This document shows, in pieces, positions 16,419-25,587 of a stretch of 39,027 nucleotides of DNA. The stretch spans positions 1 to 39,027 of the forward strand of contig QQVE01000031.1 in NCBI GenBank assembly GCA_003389325.1, given 5' to 3'. A program made the position numbers and the translations under genes. Under the pieces are notes generated by a model. That model saw only the letters and a program-made list of their open reading frames with translations, was not told the DNA's origin and ran no database searches. The stretch is from Planctomycetota bacterium. GTDB lineage: Bacteria; Planctomycetota; Planctomycetia; Pirellulales; PALSA-1355. Within the stretch, counting starts at the first letter, position 1, and the number at the start of each line of letters is the position of its first letter.

Positions 16419-18440
16419 TTACACGCTTTCGGCCTGCTGCTCGTCGTCGTGTTCGGCCGCTTCGGTCGCTGAGCGCTTGCGCTCGGTGTCGGTGCCGGGC
16501 ACGATCTGCGGGCTGGGCGAGTTTTCCTCGATGATCGTCTTCAGCTCGTCCGAATCGACGACTTCCTTCTCGATCAGGCGGGCGCTGAGCGCCTTGAGCG
16601 ACGACATCCGCGTTTCGAGAATGTGGCGCACCTTCTCAAACGACTCGTCGATGATCCGCTTCACTTCTTCGTCGATCTCACGGGCCGTCTGCTCGCTGTG
16701 GCTGTGCTCGCGCTGCATGTCGCCGCCGGTGGCCAGGAACGGGCTGCGGGCACTTTCGCGGAAATTCACCCGCCCCAGCCGGCTCATGCCGTAGTCCATC
16801 ACCATGCTGCGGGCGATGGCGCTGGCGCGTTCCAGGTCGTTTTGGGCGCCGGTCGAAACGTCTTCGAAGACCATCTCCTCGGCACACGTGCCGGCCAGCA
16901 GCACCTGGATGCGGCTCTCGAGCTCGCCCTGCGTGAGCAGGTAGCGGTCGCCCTCGGGCCGCTGCAGCGTGTAGCCCAGGGCGGCCAGGCCGCGGGGAAT
17001 GATCGACACTTTGTGCACCGGGTCGGTGTTGGGCAGACAGTATGCCACCAGCGCGTGGCCCGATTCGTGATAGGCCACGCGCAGCTTTTCGTCCTCGTGG
17101 ATGATCCGCTGTTTCTTTTCGAGGCCCGCGGTCACGCGTTCGACGCCTTCGTTGAATTCGTCCATGCCGACCGAGGTCTTGCCTTTTCGGGCAGCCAGCA
17201 GCGCGCCTTCGTTGACGAGGTTTGCCAAGTCGGCCCCCACGAAGCCGGAGGTGATGCCCGCCACTTCCTTGAGGTTCACGCTCTCGTCGAGCTTCACGTT
17301 TTGCACGTGCACCTTCAGGATCGCCTCGCGGCCGCGCACGTCGGGGCGGTCGACCAGCACGTGACGGTCGAAGCGGCCGGGACGCAACAATGCCGGGTCG
17401 AGCGTTTCAGGCCGGTTCGTGGCCGCCACCACGATCACGCCGCTGTTGGAATCGAAGCCGTCCATCTCGACCAGCAGGGCGTTGAGCGTTTGCTCGCGCT
17501 CGTCGTGCCCGCCGACGATGCTGCTGCCGCGGGTCTTGCCCAGCGCGTCGAGTTCGTCGATGAAGATGATGCAGGGAGCTTTGGCTTCGGCCTGTTGGAA
17601 CATGTCGCGGACGCGCGCGGCGCCGACGCCGACAAACATCTCGACGAAGTCGGAACCCGAGAGGCTAAAGAACGGCACGCCCGCTTCGCCGGCGATGGCT
17701 TTGGCCAGCAGTGTCTTGCCGGTACCGGGAGGACCGACCAGCAGCAGGCCCTTGGGAATCCGCCCGCCGAGCAGTTGATACTTCTCGGGCGTGCGGAGGA
17801 ATTCGACCACTTCGCGCAGCTCTTCCACGGCCTCGTCGATGCCGGCCACGTCGTCGAAGGTGACGCCCAGGTCTTCCTGCGCGTACATCTTGCCGCGGCT
17901 GCGACCGAAGGCCATGGGCGATCCGGCGCCGCCCAGGCGGCGCATCAAGTAGAAGAAAAAGACCACGCACAGCGCGGTCAACAGCAGCATCGGCAGATAG
18001 GCCTTCCAGGTGCTGGGGCCTTCGGAATTATCGAACGGCAGGCCTTCCTGCTCGAGCACCTCGGAGAGCCGGTTGTCCATCGGCTTGATATTGCTGGTGA
18101 AGGAAACCGTTTGAGGCTCCTCTTCACCGGCGCGCTGGCGATCGATCTTGCCCGTGACTTCGTAGCTGCCGATCCGCAGTTCGCGGGGGTTCGAGAACTT
18201 GACGGCCTGCTTCTTGTCGCCGACTTCACGCTCGACGTTGATGTAGCCCTTGCCGTCTTCGTCTTTGACCAACCGCAGCAGGTCGCTGTATTGCAGGCTC
18301 TCGGTCGTGCCGCCGGTGAGCAGCAGCACGACAAACGAGGTCAACAATCCCATGGCGATGATGACCCACAGGATGTTGTTGTTGATGGGCGAGGGTTTCT
18401 TGTCGGTGCTGCGTCGGTTGGGCTCTCGATCGTGTTTCAT
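16419..18440 (-). CDS. ftsH: ATP-dependent zinc metalloprotease FtsH
   Basis: The protein has 673 residues from ATG 18440 and is an inner-membrane AAA+ protease that degrades damaged or regulatory proteins. Membrane segments are at about 23-43 and 150-166 with a periplasmic domain between them. The AAA module has Walker A GPPGTGKT (236-243), Walker [11 protein letters not shown] (291-300) and the second region of homology [20 protein letters not shown] (340-359). The zinc site is HESGH (458-462) with Asp535 in NDLERA as third ligand. The C-terminus is acidic and Gln-rich. The start is uncertain: an in-frame ATG at 18566 would add 42 Pro-rich residues, and neither start has a strong Shine-Dalgarno. 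The 18440 start gives the normal family N-terminus. Confidence 0.95.
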   Translation of the reverse strand: MKHDREPNRRSTDKKPSPINNNILWVIIAMGLLTSFVVLLLTGGTTESLQYSDLLRLVKDEDGKGYINVEREVGDKKQAVKFSNPRELRIGSYEVTGKIDRQRAGEEEPQTVSFTSNIKPMDNRLSEVLEQEGLPFDNSEGPSTWKAYLPMLLLTALCVVFFFYLMRRLGGAGSPMAFGRSRGKMYAQEDLGVTFDDVAGIDEAVEELREVVEFLRTPEKYQLLGGRIPKGLLLVGPPGTGKTLLAKAIAGEAGVPFFSLSGSDFVEMFVGVGAARVRDMFQQAEAKAPCIIFIDELDALGKTRGSSIVGGHDEREQTLNALLVEMDGFDSNSGVIVVAATNRPETLDPALLRPGRFDRHVLVDRPDVRGREAILKVHVQNVKLDESVNLKEVAGITSGFVGADLANLVNEGALLAARKGKTSVGMDEFNEGVERVTAGLEKKQRIIHEDEKLRVAYHESGHALVAYCLPNTDPVHKVSIIPRGLAALGYTLQRPEGDRYLLTQGELESRIQVLLAGTCAEEMVFEDVSTGAQNDLERASAIARSMVMDYGMSRLGRVNFRESARSPFLATGGDMQREHSHSEQTAREIDEEVKRIIDESFEKVRHILETRMSSLKALSARLIEKEVVDSDELKTIIEENSPSPQIVPGTDTERKRSATEAAEHDDEQQAESV

Positions 18441-18970
18441 AAGAGGTGCTCGGGATTCCCGGATGGACTGCCGCGGCGGCCCAAATGGCCCGGCTGCAAG
18501 CGGCACGATCGGCGGCGGCATGCCCCGAGAGAACGGCGAAGGCGGGACTAGCGCGTACCTGTTCATAGTATGACCTATGTTTTGAAATTACAACGAGCGG
18601 GCGGCTCGCGAGCTCTTGCGGCGAGGCACCGTCGCGTGCGTACTGCGGCCGTGGATACGACTCCCGCGGCGTCGTTCGCGGGCGAACGCCTAGGGGACAC
18701 GCTGGCGCACGGCCGGCAGCAAGTGGTTTCTTCGCTGTTTCCGCCCGCGCGGGCCGATTGTGTCGCCTTGTCCGATTCGCCGGTTTGGCCTTAGAATACG
18801 GCCGGTTGGCGGCTCGTCGGGACGGCCGTCCATCGCCCGGCTTCCTGCCCCGAAACGACGCGGCTGATCCGGCGCCTCCTTGGTGGGGCGAACGACGTAG
18901 GACACCGCCGCAGTCGCGACGTGCGGCTCGCTTGCGGTGCGATGCCCCCTCTCAATCTTGTGCGGTACTT
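18441..18970. other. divergent intergenic region ftsH-dxr
   Basis: A 530-bp spacer between the two starts (404 bp if FtsH begins at 18566). It holds the dxr promoter candidate at 18768-18797 and an AT-rich patch at 18565-18592 that probably serves ftsH. I see no gene or RNA in the GC-rich remainder. Confidence 0.5.
18768..18797 (+). promoter_or_regulatory. candidate sigma-70 promoter of dxr-rseP
   Basis: TTGTCC (18768-18773) and TAGAAT (18792-18797) are separated by 18 bp, each matching the -35 and -10 consensus at four or five positions. The leader would then be about 165 nt long. Confidence 0.45.
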
Positions 18971-20134
18971 ATGGCTCCCCCTGTCGCCAACGTGGCCGTG
19001 CTCGGTTCGACCGGCTCGATTGGCACCAGCGCGCTGGAAGTGATCGCCGCCGCGCCCGACACGTTGCGGGCCTGGGCCCTTTCGGCGCACTCGAGCTGCC
19101 AGTGCCTGCTGGCGCAGGCGGAGCGGTTTGCCCCCCACAGGATCGTGGTCTCCGATCCGGTCGCCGCGGCGGAGTTCTGCTGGGAGGATCTGCCCCCGCA
19201 GGTCGAGCTGCTCACCGGGCCCGAGCACCTGGAAACCATCGCCCGCGAGCCGGAAGTCGACGTCGTGCTGGCCGCGATCGTGGGCAGTGCCGGCCTGCGA
19301 GGCACCTGGGCGGCGGTCGAGGCGGGAAAAACCGTGGCCCTGGCCAATAAGGAGACCATGGTCGTGGCGGGGCCGCTGGTCACCGATCTGGCGAACCGCA
19401 CCGGGGCCCGGATCGTACCGGTAGATAGCGAGCACAGTGCCGTTTTCCAGGCCATGCAGGCCGGCCGTCGCGAAGAGGTCAAGCGCATTATCCTCACGGC
19501 CAGCGGCGGGCCGTTTCGCCGCCACTCGGCCGAGCAACTGGCCGAGGTGACCGTGGAAGACGCCTTGCGCCATCCCACCTGGGACATGGGTCCCAAGATC
19601 ACGATCGACTCGGCCACGATGATGAACAAAGCGCTTGAGATCATCGAGGCCCGCTGGCTGTTCGATCTGGAGCCCGATCAGATCGACGTCGTCGTGCATC
19701 CTCAATCGATCGTCCATTCGATGGTCGAATTCGTCGACGGCTCGATCGTGGCCCAACTCGGCTCGCCCGATATGAAGCTGCCGATCCAGTACGCGCTGAC
19801 CTATCCGCGCCGCGCCCCTTCGGTAGCCACGCCGCTGGATTTCGGCGAGGCGATGAGCCTGGAGTTCGAGCCGCCCGACGAGGAGCGTTTCCCGGCTTTG
19901 GCGCTGGGACGCGAGGTGGCCACCAGCGGCGGCACGGCCGGAGCCGTGCTCAATGCCGCCAACGAAGCCGCCGTCGAGCGGTTTCGCGCCGGAGAGCTAC
20001 ACTTTACTGAGATCGTGCCCAGTTGCCGGGCCGTCCTTGAACAACACGATTTCGACCCCAGTCCGTCGCTTGCCGAGCTCGAGAAGCTCGACGCCTGGGC
20101 TCGTCAGGAGGTACTGCGTTGGGCCTGTCTCTAA
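18971..20134 (+). CDS. dxr: 1-deoxy-D-xylulose 5-phosphate reductoisomerase
   Basis: The protein has 387 residues, close to the E. coli enzyme at 398. It converts DXP to MEP with NADPH, the first committed step of the MEP isoprenoid pathway. The dinucleotide-binding loop is GSTGSIG (12-18). Family motifs include ALANKETMVVAG, the metal-site VDSEHSAVFQ, and TIDSATMMNKALEIIEA. The C-terminal helical domain is complete. The start ATG 18971 follows from the N-terminal strand VANVAVLGSTG. It overlaps rseP by 16 nt. The dxr-rseP neighbourhood is conserved in many bacteria, often with cdsA between, which is absent here. Confidence 0.96.
   Translation: MAPPVANVAVLGSTGSIGTSALEVIAAAPDTLRAWALSAHSSCQCLLAQAERFAPHRIVVSDPVAAAEFCWEDLPPQVELLTGPEHLETIAREPEVDVVLAAIVGSAGLRGTWAAVEAGKTVALANKETMVVAGPLVTDLANRTGARIVPVDSEHSAVFQAMQAGRREEVKRIILTASGGPFRRHSAEQLAEVTVEDALRHPTWDMGPKITIDSATMMNKALEIIEARWLFDLEPDQIDVVVHPQSIVHSMVEFVDGSIVAQLGSPDMKLPIQYALTYPRRAPSVATPLDFGEAMSLEFEPPDEERFPALALGREVATSGGTAGAVLNAANEAAVERFRAGELHFTEIVPSCRAVLEQHDFDPSPSLAELEKLDAWARQEVLRWACL
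20106..20112 (+). promoter_or_regulatory. Shine-Dalgarno of rseP inside dxr
   Basis: AGGAGGT within the last codons of dxr lies 6-7 nt before TTG 20119. This near-perfect site decides the rseP start in favour of the TTG over the later ATG at 20140, and implies coupled translation. Confidence 0.75.
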
Positions 20135-22242
20135 TCGCCATGTCGCTGTCGGATGTGTTCGGCCTGTTGGTAGTGATCGTCGAAGTCGCCATCGCGCTGG
20201 GCACCGTGATTTTCGTCCACGAGCTGGGCCACTTCGCCGTGGCCAAGTGGTGCGGCGTGAAATGCGAGAAGTTCTACCTCGGCTTCGACATCTACGGGCT
20301 GAAGCTCTTCAAGCGGCAGTGGGGCGAAACCGAATACGGCATCGGCATCCTGCCCTTGGGCGGATACGTCAAGATGCTGGGACAGGACGACAACCCCGGC
20401 AAAGCCGCCGAGGAGCGCGAGCGCTCGCAGCTCAAGCCCGAGGAGGGCGCCGAGAATCAGGCCGCCGAAGGCGAGCTCGATCCCCGCAGCTACCTGGCCA
20501 AGAGCGTGCCGCAGCGGATGGCCATCATTTCGGCCGGCGTGATCATGAACGTGATCTTCGCCTTCATCTTCGCCGTAATTGCCTTCGGGCTGGGCGTGCC
20601 GGAAACCGTGTGCGGCGTATCGGCGCTGATGCCCGGCGAGCCCGCCTGGCAGGCCGACCTGCAGCCTGGCGATCGCGTGCTGGCCATCGACGACTACGAC
20701 GGACCGCTGCGCTTTCGCGACCTGATGAGCGCCGTAGCCCTGGGCGACATGAACGAAGGCGTCGACTTCCTGATCGAGCGCGAGGGCGTCGAGAAGCCCT
20801 TCCTGGTGAACATCAAGCCCGACATTCAGGACGGCCGGCTGGTGCCCATGATCGGTGTCGCCTCGCCGCACGTCCCCACGCTCAAAAGCAACCCGATGGT
20901 CCTGGGCGCGACGCCCGCGGCCGAGACCGGCAAGTTCGAGCCGGGTGACAAGATCGTGGCCGTCAACGACACGCCGGTGGACTCCTACGCCGATCTCGTG
21001 GCCCAGCTCACGCGGCATGCGGACGAGTCGCTGTCGTTTTCCGTCGAGCGTCCCGTCGAGAGCGACGACGACGCCCAGCCGCAACCGCCCGAAAAGTTCG
21101 AGGTGACCGTCGAGCCCCGGCCCATGCGCACTCTCGGCCTGGTGATGACCATGGGCGAAATCACCGCCGTACAGGTCAAGTCGCCGGCGGCCGAAGCCGG
21201 GCTGCGCGCGGGCGACATGATCGAAACGATCGACGGCGAGCCGGTGCGCGATCCCATGCGACTGCCGGAGCAATTGCACGGACGCGAAGGCGAGACCGTC
21301 GAGGTGGTCGTTGCCCGCAAGCAAAACGGCAAGACCGAAACGATCACCAAGGAGATCACGCTCCGCAATCGGCCGTGGCCCGAGGAGTCTTCGGTGCCTG
21401 CGAGTCCCGTGGCCGTGCCGTCGCTGGGGCTGACCTATAAGGTGCTGGCCACCGTGCGCGAGGTCGTGCCCGACAGCCCGGCCGCCCAAGCCAAGGTGGA
21501 GAAAGAAGGCAAGGCGAGCGGCAGCCTGTCCGCGGGCGACGAGGTGGTCGCGGCTTACTTCGAGGCGCCGGAACTGAGCCAGAGCGAGCGCGAGGAGCGC
21601 GACGCGGACGAACGCGTCGTATGGGCGACCCCCACCGATGAGACAATCGAGTTCTCGTCCAAGGAGCCCAACTGGCCGTTCCTGATGACCGCGGTGCAGA
21701 TCGCGCCGCCGGGCACGAAGGTCGTGCTCGAACTGGCCGACGGCCGCACTGCCACGCTCACGCCGGCGGCGGCCGAAGACTGGTTCTACTGGAACCGCGG
21801 TCTGCGCTTCGCCGCCGACGAGACGATCATCCAGGCCAGCAACTTCAGCGAGGCGGTTTCACTGGGATGGACCGAAACGCGCGACGCCTTGCTGATGGTC
21901 TACAAGTTTCTCGGCCGGCTGGGCAGCGGCCAGGTTTCGCCCATGGCCTTGGGCGGACCGCTGACCATCGCCCAGGCCGCCGGCAGCGAGGCCGGCGCCG
22001 GCATTTCGCGGCTACTGTTGTTCCTGACGATGCTCAGCGCGAACCTGGCCGTGATCAACTTCCTGCCGATTCCGCTTTTGGACGGCGGGCACATGGTGTT
22101 TCTAATCCTCGAAGGCATCATGCGCCGGCCGGTCAGCGAGAAAGTCGTGATCGCGTTCCACTACGTCGGCTTCGTGTTCATCATCAGCCTGATGATGTTC
22201 GTCTTCGGCCTCGACTTCTCGCGCCTGTTCGGCGCGATGTAG
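20119..22242 (+). CDS. rseP: site-2 membrane zinc protease RseP with expanded PDZ region
   Basis: The protein has 707 residues against about 450 in E. coli. The zinc site HELGH (34-38) lies in the first membrane helix and the third ligand is in the LDGGH motif (654-658), with NFLPIPLLDGGH as expected. The central part contains three, perhaps four, PDZ-like units: about 165-250 (LQPGDRVLAIDD), 258-332 (FEPGDKIVAVND), 345-415 (LRAGDMIETIDG) and a divergent one at about 440-550 (LSAGDEVVAAYF). RseP cuts anti-sigma factors and signal-peptide remnants within the membrane. TTG 20119 is chosen for its AGGAGGT. An acidic Glu-rich insert at about 96-120 is unusual. It ends 6 bp before the convergent sialidase gene. 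Confidence 0.94.
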   Translation: MGLSLIAMSLSDVFGLLVVIVEVAIALGTVIFVHELGHFAVAKWCGVKCEKFYLGFDIYGLKLFKRQWGETEYGIGILPLGGYVKMLGQDDNPGKAAEERERSQLKPEEGAENQAAEGELDPRSYLAKSVPQRMAIISAGVIMNVIFAFIFAVIAFGLGVPETVCGVSALMPGEPAWQADLQPGDRVLAIDDYDGPLRFRDLMSAVALGDMNEGVDFLIEREGVEKPFLVNIKPDIQDGRLVPMIGVASPHVPTLKSNPMVLGATPAAETGKFEPGDKIVAVNDTPVDSYADLVAQLTRHADESLSFSVERPVESDDDAQPQPPEKFEVTVEPRPMRTLGLVMTMGEITAVQVKSPAAEAGLRAGDMIETIDGEPVRDPMRLPEQLHGREGETVEVVVARKQNGKTETITKEITLRNRPWPEESSVPASPVAVPSLGLTYKVLATVREVVPDSPAAQAKVEKEGKASGSLSAGDEVVAAYFEAPELSQSEREERDADERVVWATPTDETIEFSSKEPNWPFLMTAVQIAPPGTKVVLELADGRTATLTPAAAEDWFYWNRGLRFAADETIIQASNFSEAVSLGWTETRDALLMVYKFLGRLGSGQVSPMALGGPLTIAQAAGSEAGAGISRLLLFLTMLSANLAVINFLPIPLLDGGHMVFLILEGIMRRPVSEKVVIAFHYVGFVFIISLMMFVFGLDFSRLFGAM

Positions 22243-22248
22243 CGTCCG

Positions 22249-23316
22249 CTACTCCTCGATCTCCAGGTCGGCCAGGTAGATGGCGGTGATCGTGTTGCCG
22301 TCGGCGTCCTTCTCGTGCGAGGAGTACCACGACAGCAGGCCGTGCGACGCGTCGAAGGCGACGAAGCCGGGATACGAATTGTCGCCGCCGCTGGGGAGCT
22401 GGGCACATTCCACGAGCTCGGCGTCGGCGAGCCAGTAGAGCGTCGTCTTGGGCCCCTGGCCCGTGGACTTGCGTCCGCCGACCAGGTAGCGATCGCCCCA
22501 TCGCGCGAGCAGCGGCCCGCCCACGTAGCCGAACAGGTCCTTGCGGTCCCAGTCCGTATAGGGCGGCTGGCTGCGCAACAGTTGGGCCGGCTCGCTGCCG
22601 CTGCGCCCCACGGCCACGATGCTGCCATCGGGCTCGAATAGAAACGCGGTTTCGTCGCCGCGGTTCTCCTGGAACAGGGCCCGCTTGCGCCAAACGAGGC
22701 CGTCGTCGCTTTCGAGCATGGCCGACTGCACAGTCTGGCCCTCGCCGCGGGGCCCGACCTCGAAGTTCTGCTTGCGACGGCCGCACAGATAGGCCTTGCC
22801 GTCGAACGCCGCTGCCCGCCAGATGTAATGGCCGAACGTTCCCTCCAGCAGCACCGGGTCGCTCCAGTGCCGGCCGTCGTCGGAATGGACGGCGTAGCCC
22901 AGGTGCAGGTTCAGGTCGTACTGGTCGCGCGGCAGCGTCGTGTCGCCGCTGTACCAGGTGCCGGTGTAGACAAACAGCCGGTCGTTGAACACCAGAAAAT
23001 GCGGATCGCGCGTGTCGCGCTTGGGCACGCCGAAGCGATGCACCTGCTCCCACGATTTGCCGTTGTCGTCGCTCGCCAGCACGAGGATCGACGAGGTGGG
23101 ATGCACCATGTGCCCGTCGGGGCAACTGCGAAACGTCAGGTACAGCTTGTCGCCGAATCGTACCAGGTCGGTAAAAGCGTTGTGCTCGCCGTTGTGAAAC
23201 GCGCGGCGGATGTTGCTGACCTTGACCTTCGGCGGTTCCTCGGCACGGCCGGCGTGCACCAGCGGTGCAGCAAGCAGTGCCAACGACAAGGCGACAAGCG
23301 GAAGTATCCTGGTCAT
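22249..23316 (-). CDS. secreted sialidase-like beta-propeller protein
   Basis: The protein has 355 residues. A signal peptide covers about 1-23 (LPLVALSLALLAAPLVHA). The mature part is a six-bladed sialidase/neuraminidase-type propeller with Asp boxes SDDNGKSW (82-89), SDDGRHW (145-151) and SDDGLVW (203-209), and a late GGDNSYPGFVAFD segment. Such proteins in planctomycetes are annotated as exo-alpha-sialidases, but the Arg triad cannot be confirmed by eye, so glycan binding or another hydrolase activity is possible. It converges on rseP with a 6-bp gap between stop codons. No Shine-Dalgarno is seen. Confidence 0.82.
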   Translation of the reverse strand: MTRILPLVALSLALLAAPLVHAGRAEEPPKVKVSNIRRAFHNGEHNAFTDLVRFGDKLYLTFRSCPDGHMVHPTSSILVLASDDNGKSWEQVHRFGVPKRDTRDPHFLVFNDRLFVYTGTWYSGDTTLPRDQYDLNLHLGYAVHSDDGRHWSDPVLLEGTFGHYIWRAAAFDGKAYLCGRRKQNFEVGPRGEGQTVQSAMLESDDGLVWRKRALFQENRGDETAFLFEPDGSIVAVGRSGSEPAQLLRSQPPYTDWDRKDLFGYVGGPLLARWGDRYLVGGRKSTGQGPKTTLYWLADAELVECAQLPSGGDNSYPGFVAFDASHGLLSWYSSHEKDADGNTITAIYLADLEIEE

Positions 23317-23450
23317 GGTGCGATCCGTGGGGGAGAAGTCGTAAACGCGCGCAAGTGGTTGCTGGCGCTAACGACTATAACACAAACGTTGGCCCGTTTC
23401 GCGGCGTCGCCGGGCCGGACGCCGAGGGAATAAAGTGCGGCTCGCGCCGA

Positions 23451-24581
23451 TTACGGCGTGGGATTGCTCGACACCACCTGGCCAAAGCGCGGGTCGAACG
23501 AGTCGTTGATGCGGCGGGCAAACGCAAAGTCGTCCTTGTAGTCGATCGGCACGAAGCGCATCGCCGCCACGCTCGCCTCGTCGCTCTCGCCCTTCTGGGG
23601 CTTGCCCAACTCGTTGTCGAACGACAGCACCGCCTCGCGAATCGTCTCGGCCAGCTCGGGCACCAGGTTATGCACGTGGCCGATCGTGCGCCGCGGAATC
23701 ACTTGCGACTCGTAGATTAGGCGAACGTCGCCTTCCTTCAGGTCGCCGTCGGCGAGCATGTCTTGCAGCTTGTCGTCGGAGATCGCGGCCACTTCGAACT
23801 TGCCTTCGACCACGCCGCGAATCGAGCGCTTCTGGCCGAGCGAGAAGTGGATGCCGTAGTCGGCGCCGGGCCGCAACCCGGCCTCTTGCGAGAGTACCGC
23901 AATGGCGGCGCGATAGCCGGTAATCGAGTCGGGCCGCGTGCAGGTCAGCTTGTGCCCGCGCACGTCGGCGAGGGTTTTGATCGTGCTGTCGGCCGGCACG
24001 GCGATGTCGAGATGGTTGCCGCTGGCGCCCGAGTCGCTGCCCAGCACGGCAAAGGGAACCAAGCCGGCGTGGTTGACGATGTAGGGCGTGTCGGCCGCGT
24101 GCAGCGCCACCAGATGGATCTCGCCCTTCTTGATCGCGGCCACCTGGTCGGCCGTGTTGAGATAGGGTTGCCCGACGACATCCCGACCGGTGGCTTGTTT
24201 CAGGTGGTTGCGCAGACCGTCCCAGTGGACCCGCTCCTCATCGTCGTCGTCCCCCTCGTAGTAGGCCAGCACGAGCGTCTCGGGATCGAGCCGTTGCTCA
24301 TCGTCCGGCACATCGGCCATCAGGTCGCCGTCCCGGTCGCTGTACTCGGGGGCCAGGCCCTTCTCGCTGAGTTGAACGAGCCCGTGTTGCGCGACCAGTC
24401 GGTCCTGCCCCTGCCGCATGGCGGCCTGCTCCTCGACGGCCCGGTAGGCCACGTAGGCCACGGCCACCACGGCCACGGCGAGGCTGCAGTACAACACGGC
24501 CCGCAGCACGAGCTTGTGCGTCGGGAGTCCACCGGATGGCGGAAAAGACGACTCGGATGCGGAAGGCGTGGCTTCGCTCAT
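23451..24581 (-). CDS. membrane-anchored PhnD-like (phosphate/phosphonate type) binding protein
   Basis: The protein has 376 residues. One membrane segment (about 26-47) follows a short cytoplasmic tail with no cleavage site, so it is an anchored protein. Residues 81-92 (SDRDGDLMADVP) form a calcium-loop-like Asp-rich motif. Residues 100-376 are a periplasmic binding fold of the PhnD/PhnD-like class: LVLAYYEGDDDD, LVALHAADTPYIVNHAG, VRGHKLTCTRPDSITGYRA, and IYESQVIPRRTIGHVHNLV. The start ATG 24581 is supported by GAGGAAG six bases upstream. No ABC permease or ATPase gene is near, so it may be a sensor or scavenging receptor rather than a transporter component. Confidence 0.83.
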   Translation of the reverse strand: MSEATPSASESSFPPSGGLPTHKLVLRAVLYCSLAVAVVAVAYVAYRAVEEQAAMRQGQDRLVAQHGLVQLSEKGLAPEYSDRDGDLMADVPDDEQRLDPETLVLAYYEGDDDDEERVHWDGLRNHLKQATGRDVVGQPYLNTADQVAAIKKGEIHLVALHAADTPYIVNHAGLVPFAVLGSDSGASGNHLDIAVPADSTIKTLADVRGHKLTCTRPDSITGYRAAIAVLSQEAGLRPGADYGIHFSLGQKRSIRGVVEGKFEVAAISDDKLQDMLADGDLKEGDVRLIYESQVIPRRTIGHVHNLVPELAETIREAVLSFDNELGKPQKGESDEASVAAMRFVPIDYKDDFAFARRINDSFDPRFGQVVSSNPTP

Positions 24582-24688
24582 TGACGCTTCCTCGCGCGCG
24601 AGAGGCAAGTGGCTTTCAAACTCGTTTTTCTATGCGTGCCGTATTTGCTTTTTGTTAGTCGTGCGTTTTTCTTGTATTCGGCGACGGA

Positions 24689-25558
24689 TCAGGGGCGTTT
24701 TCCCCTGCTTCGCCTCTGCCGGGCCGCTCCTCTTCTCCGCGCGATCATGACGGCCGGCAGAGCCAAAGCTGCCAACAGCCCGCATGCCGGTTCCGGCACC
24801 AGCGTGACGCTGATCTCACCCAACAGAACGTGCGACTCGGCCGAGGTGGTGTCGTCGCCAAAAAACAAAAAGCTCGGATTGTCGTACGGATCGATCAACG
24901 CCGTGACGCCGCTGGGATTGTAGTTGCGTAGCGGGCCGCCCAGGATCGGCGCTCCGCCGGCCAGCAGCGTGTACGTGGCGCCCTGCACGACCAGGTCGTA
25001 ACGCGTGACGGCGGCCGTGGTGTCGATAGCCACGCCCTCGGCCTGCGTGAATTGCGAGTTCGGTCCTTCGCCGGCCGCGGCGTACGCCCACACGCGGTCC
25101 TCGAAGAATGCCAGTTCCAGCCCGAGCAGATCCTGGCTGATGGCGATCACGCTAAAACCGGCGCGGTCGTCGAGGCCGTCGCCGTTGTCGTCGCGCGTGT
25201 TGTGTCCTTCGGCGAGCACCTGCAAATCGAAACTGACCGTGTAGCCGGTCGCTCGATCGAGCACGGGCATCTGCGGATGCTGGAGCAACCCGTCCGATGG
25301 CTGCTCGCTGAAGTAGCCCGCATAGGCGGCGCGGTCGGCCGTGGTGTCCAACTCCACCAGCCCGCCGCTATGGCTTTCCACAACCGGCGGAAACACGAAC
25401 GGAAGCCATCCCTGATCGATTGGCAGCGTGCCGGCCAAGGGATCGTACAGCGACACCGTGCCGGCCTGCGACGCGGAAGCGGCCAGCGCGAGCGCAGAAA
25501 ATGCGGCTGCGAAAACGACCACGCGCGTCGTGGAGGCGAATCGAGAGCGAGAGATCAT
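24689..25558 (-). CDS. exported PEP-CTERM protein, choice-of-anchor Y type
   Basis: The protein has 289 residues. A signal peptide covers about 1-33 (VVVFAAAFSALALAASASQAG). The body shows the choice-of-anchor Y pattern: TLPIDQGWLPF, GLVELDTTADRAAYAGYF, VSFDLQVLAEGHN, DRAGFSVIAIS, and LFFGDDTTSAESHVLLG. A DDNGDGLDD calcium-loop-like motif is at 123-131. The C-terminus has VPEP (254-257), a hydrophobic helix and an Arg-rich tail, which is the PEP-CTERM sorting signal read by an exosortase not seen here. The product is a cell-surface or secreted beta-sandwich protein of unknown role. It sits 29 bp after the DUF1501 gene on the same strand. Confidence 0.88.
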   Translation of the reverse strand: MISRSRFASTTRVVVFAAAFSALALAASASQAGTVSLYDPLAGTLPIDQGWLPFVFPPVVESHSGGLVELDTTADRAAYAGYFSEQPSDGLLQHPQMPVLDRATGYTVSFDLQVLAEGHNTRDDNGDGLDDRAGFSVIAISQDLLGLELAFFEDRVWAYAAAGEGPNSQFTQAEGVAIDTTAAVTRYDLVVQGATYTLLAGGAPILGGPLRNYNPSGVTALIDPYDNPSFLFFGDDTTSAESHVLLGEISVTLVPEPACGLLAALALPAVMIARRRGAARQRRSRGKRP

Positions 25559-25587
25559 CGTGGTGCGGCGCCTGCCGGCGGGAAGGA

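Noticed and set aside
16623..18551. A 642-codon open frame antisense to ftsH
   Set aside because: It is the complement of a certain gene, with no recognisable motif.
20131..21489. A 452-codon open frame antisense to rseP
   Set aside because: His/Gly/Arg-rich product with no family motifs, opposite a well-supported gene.
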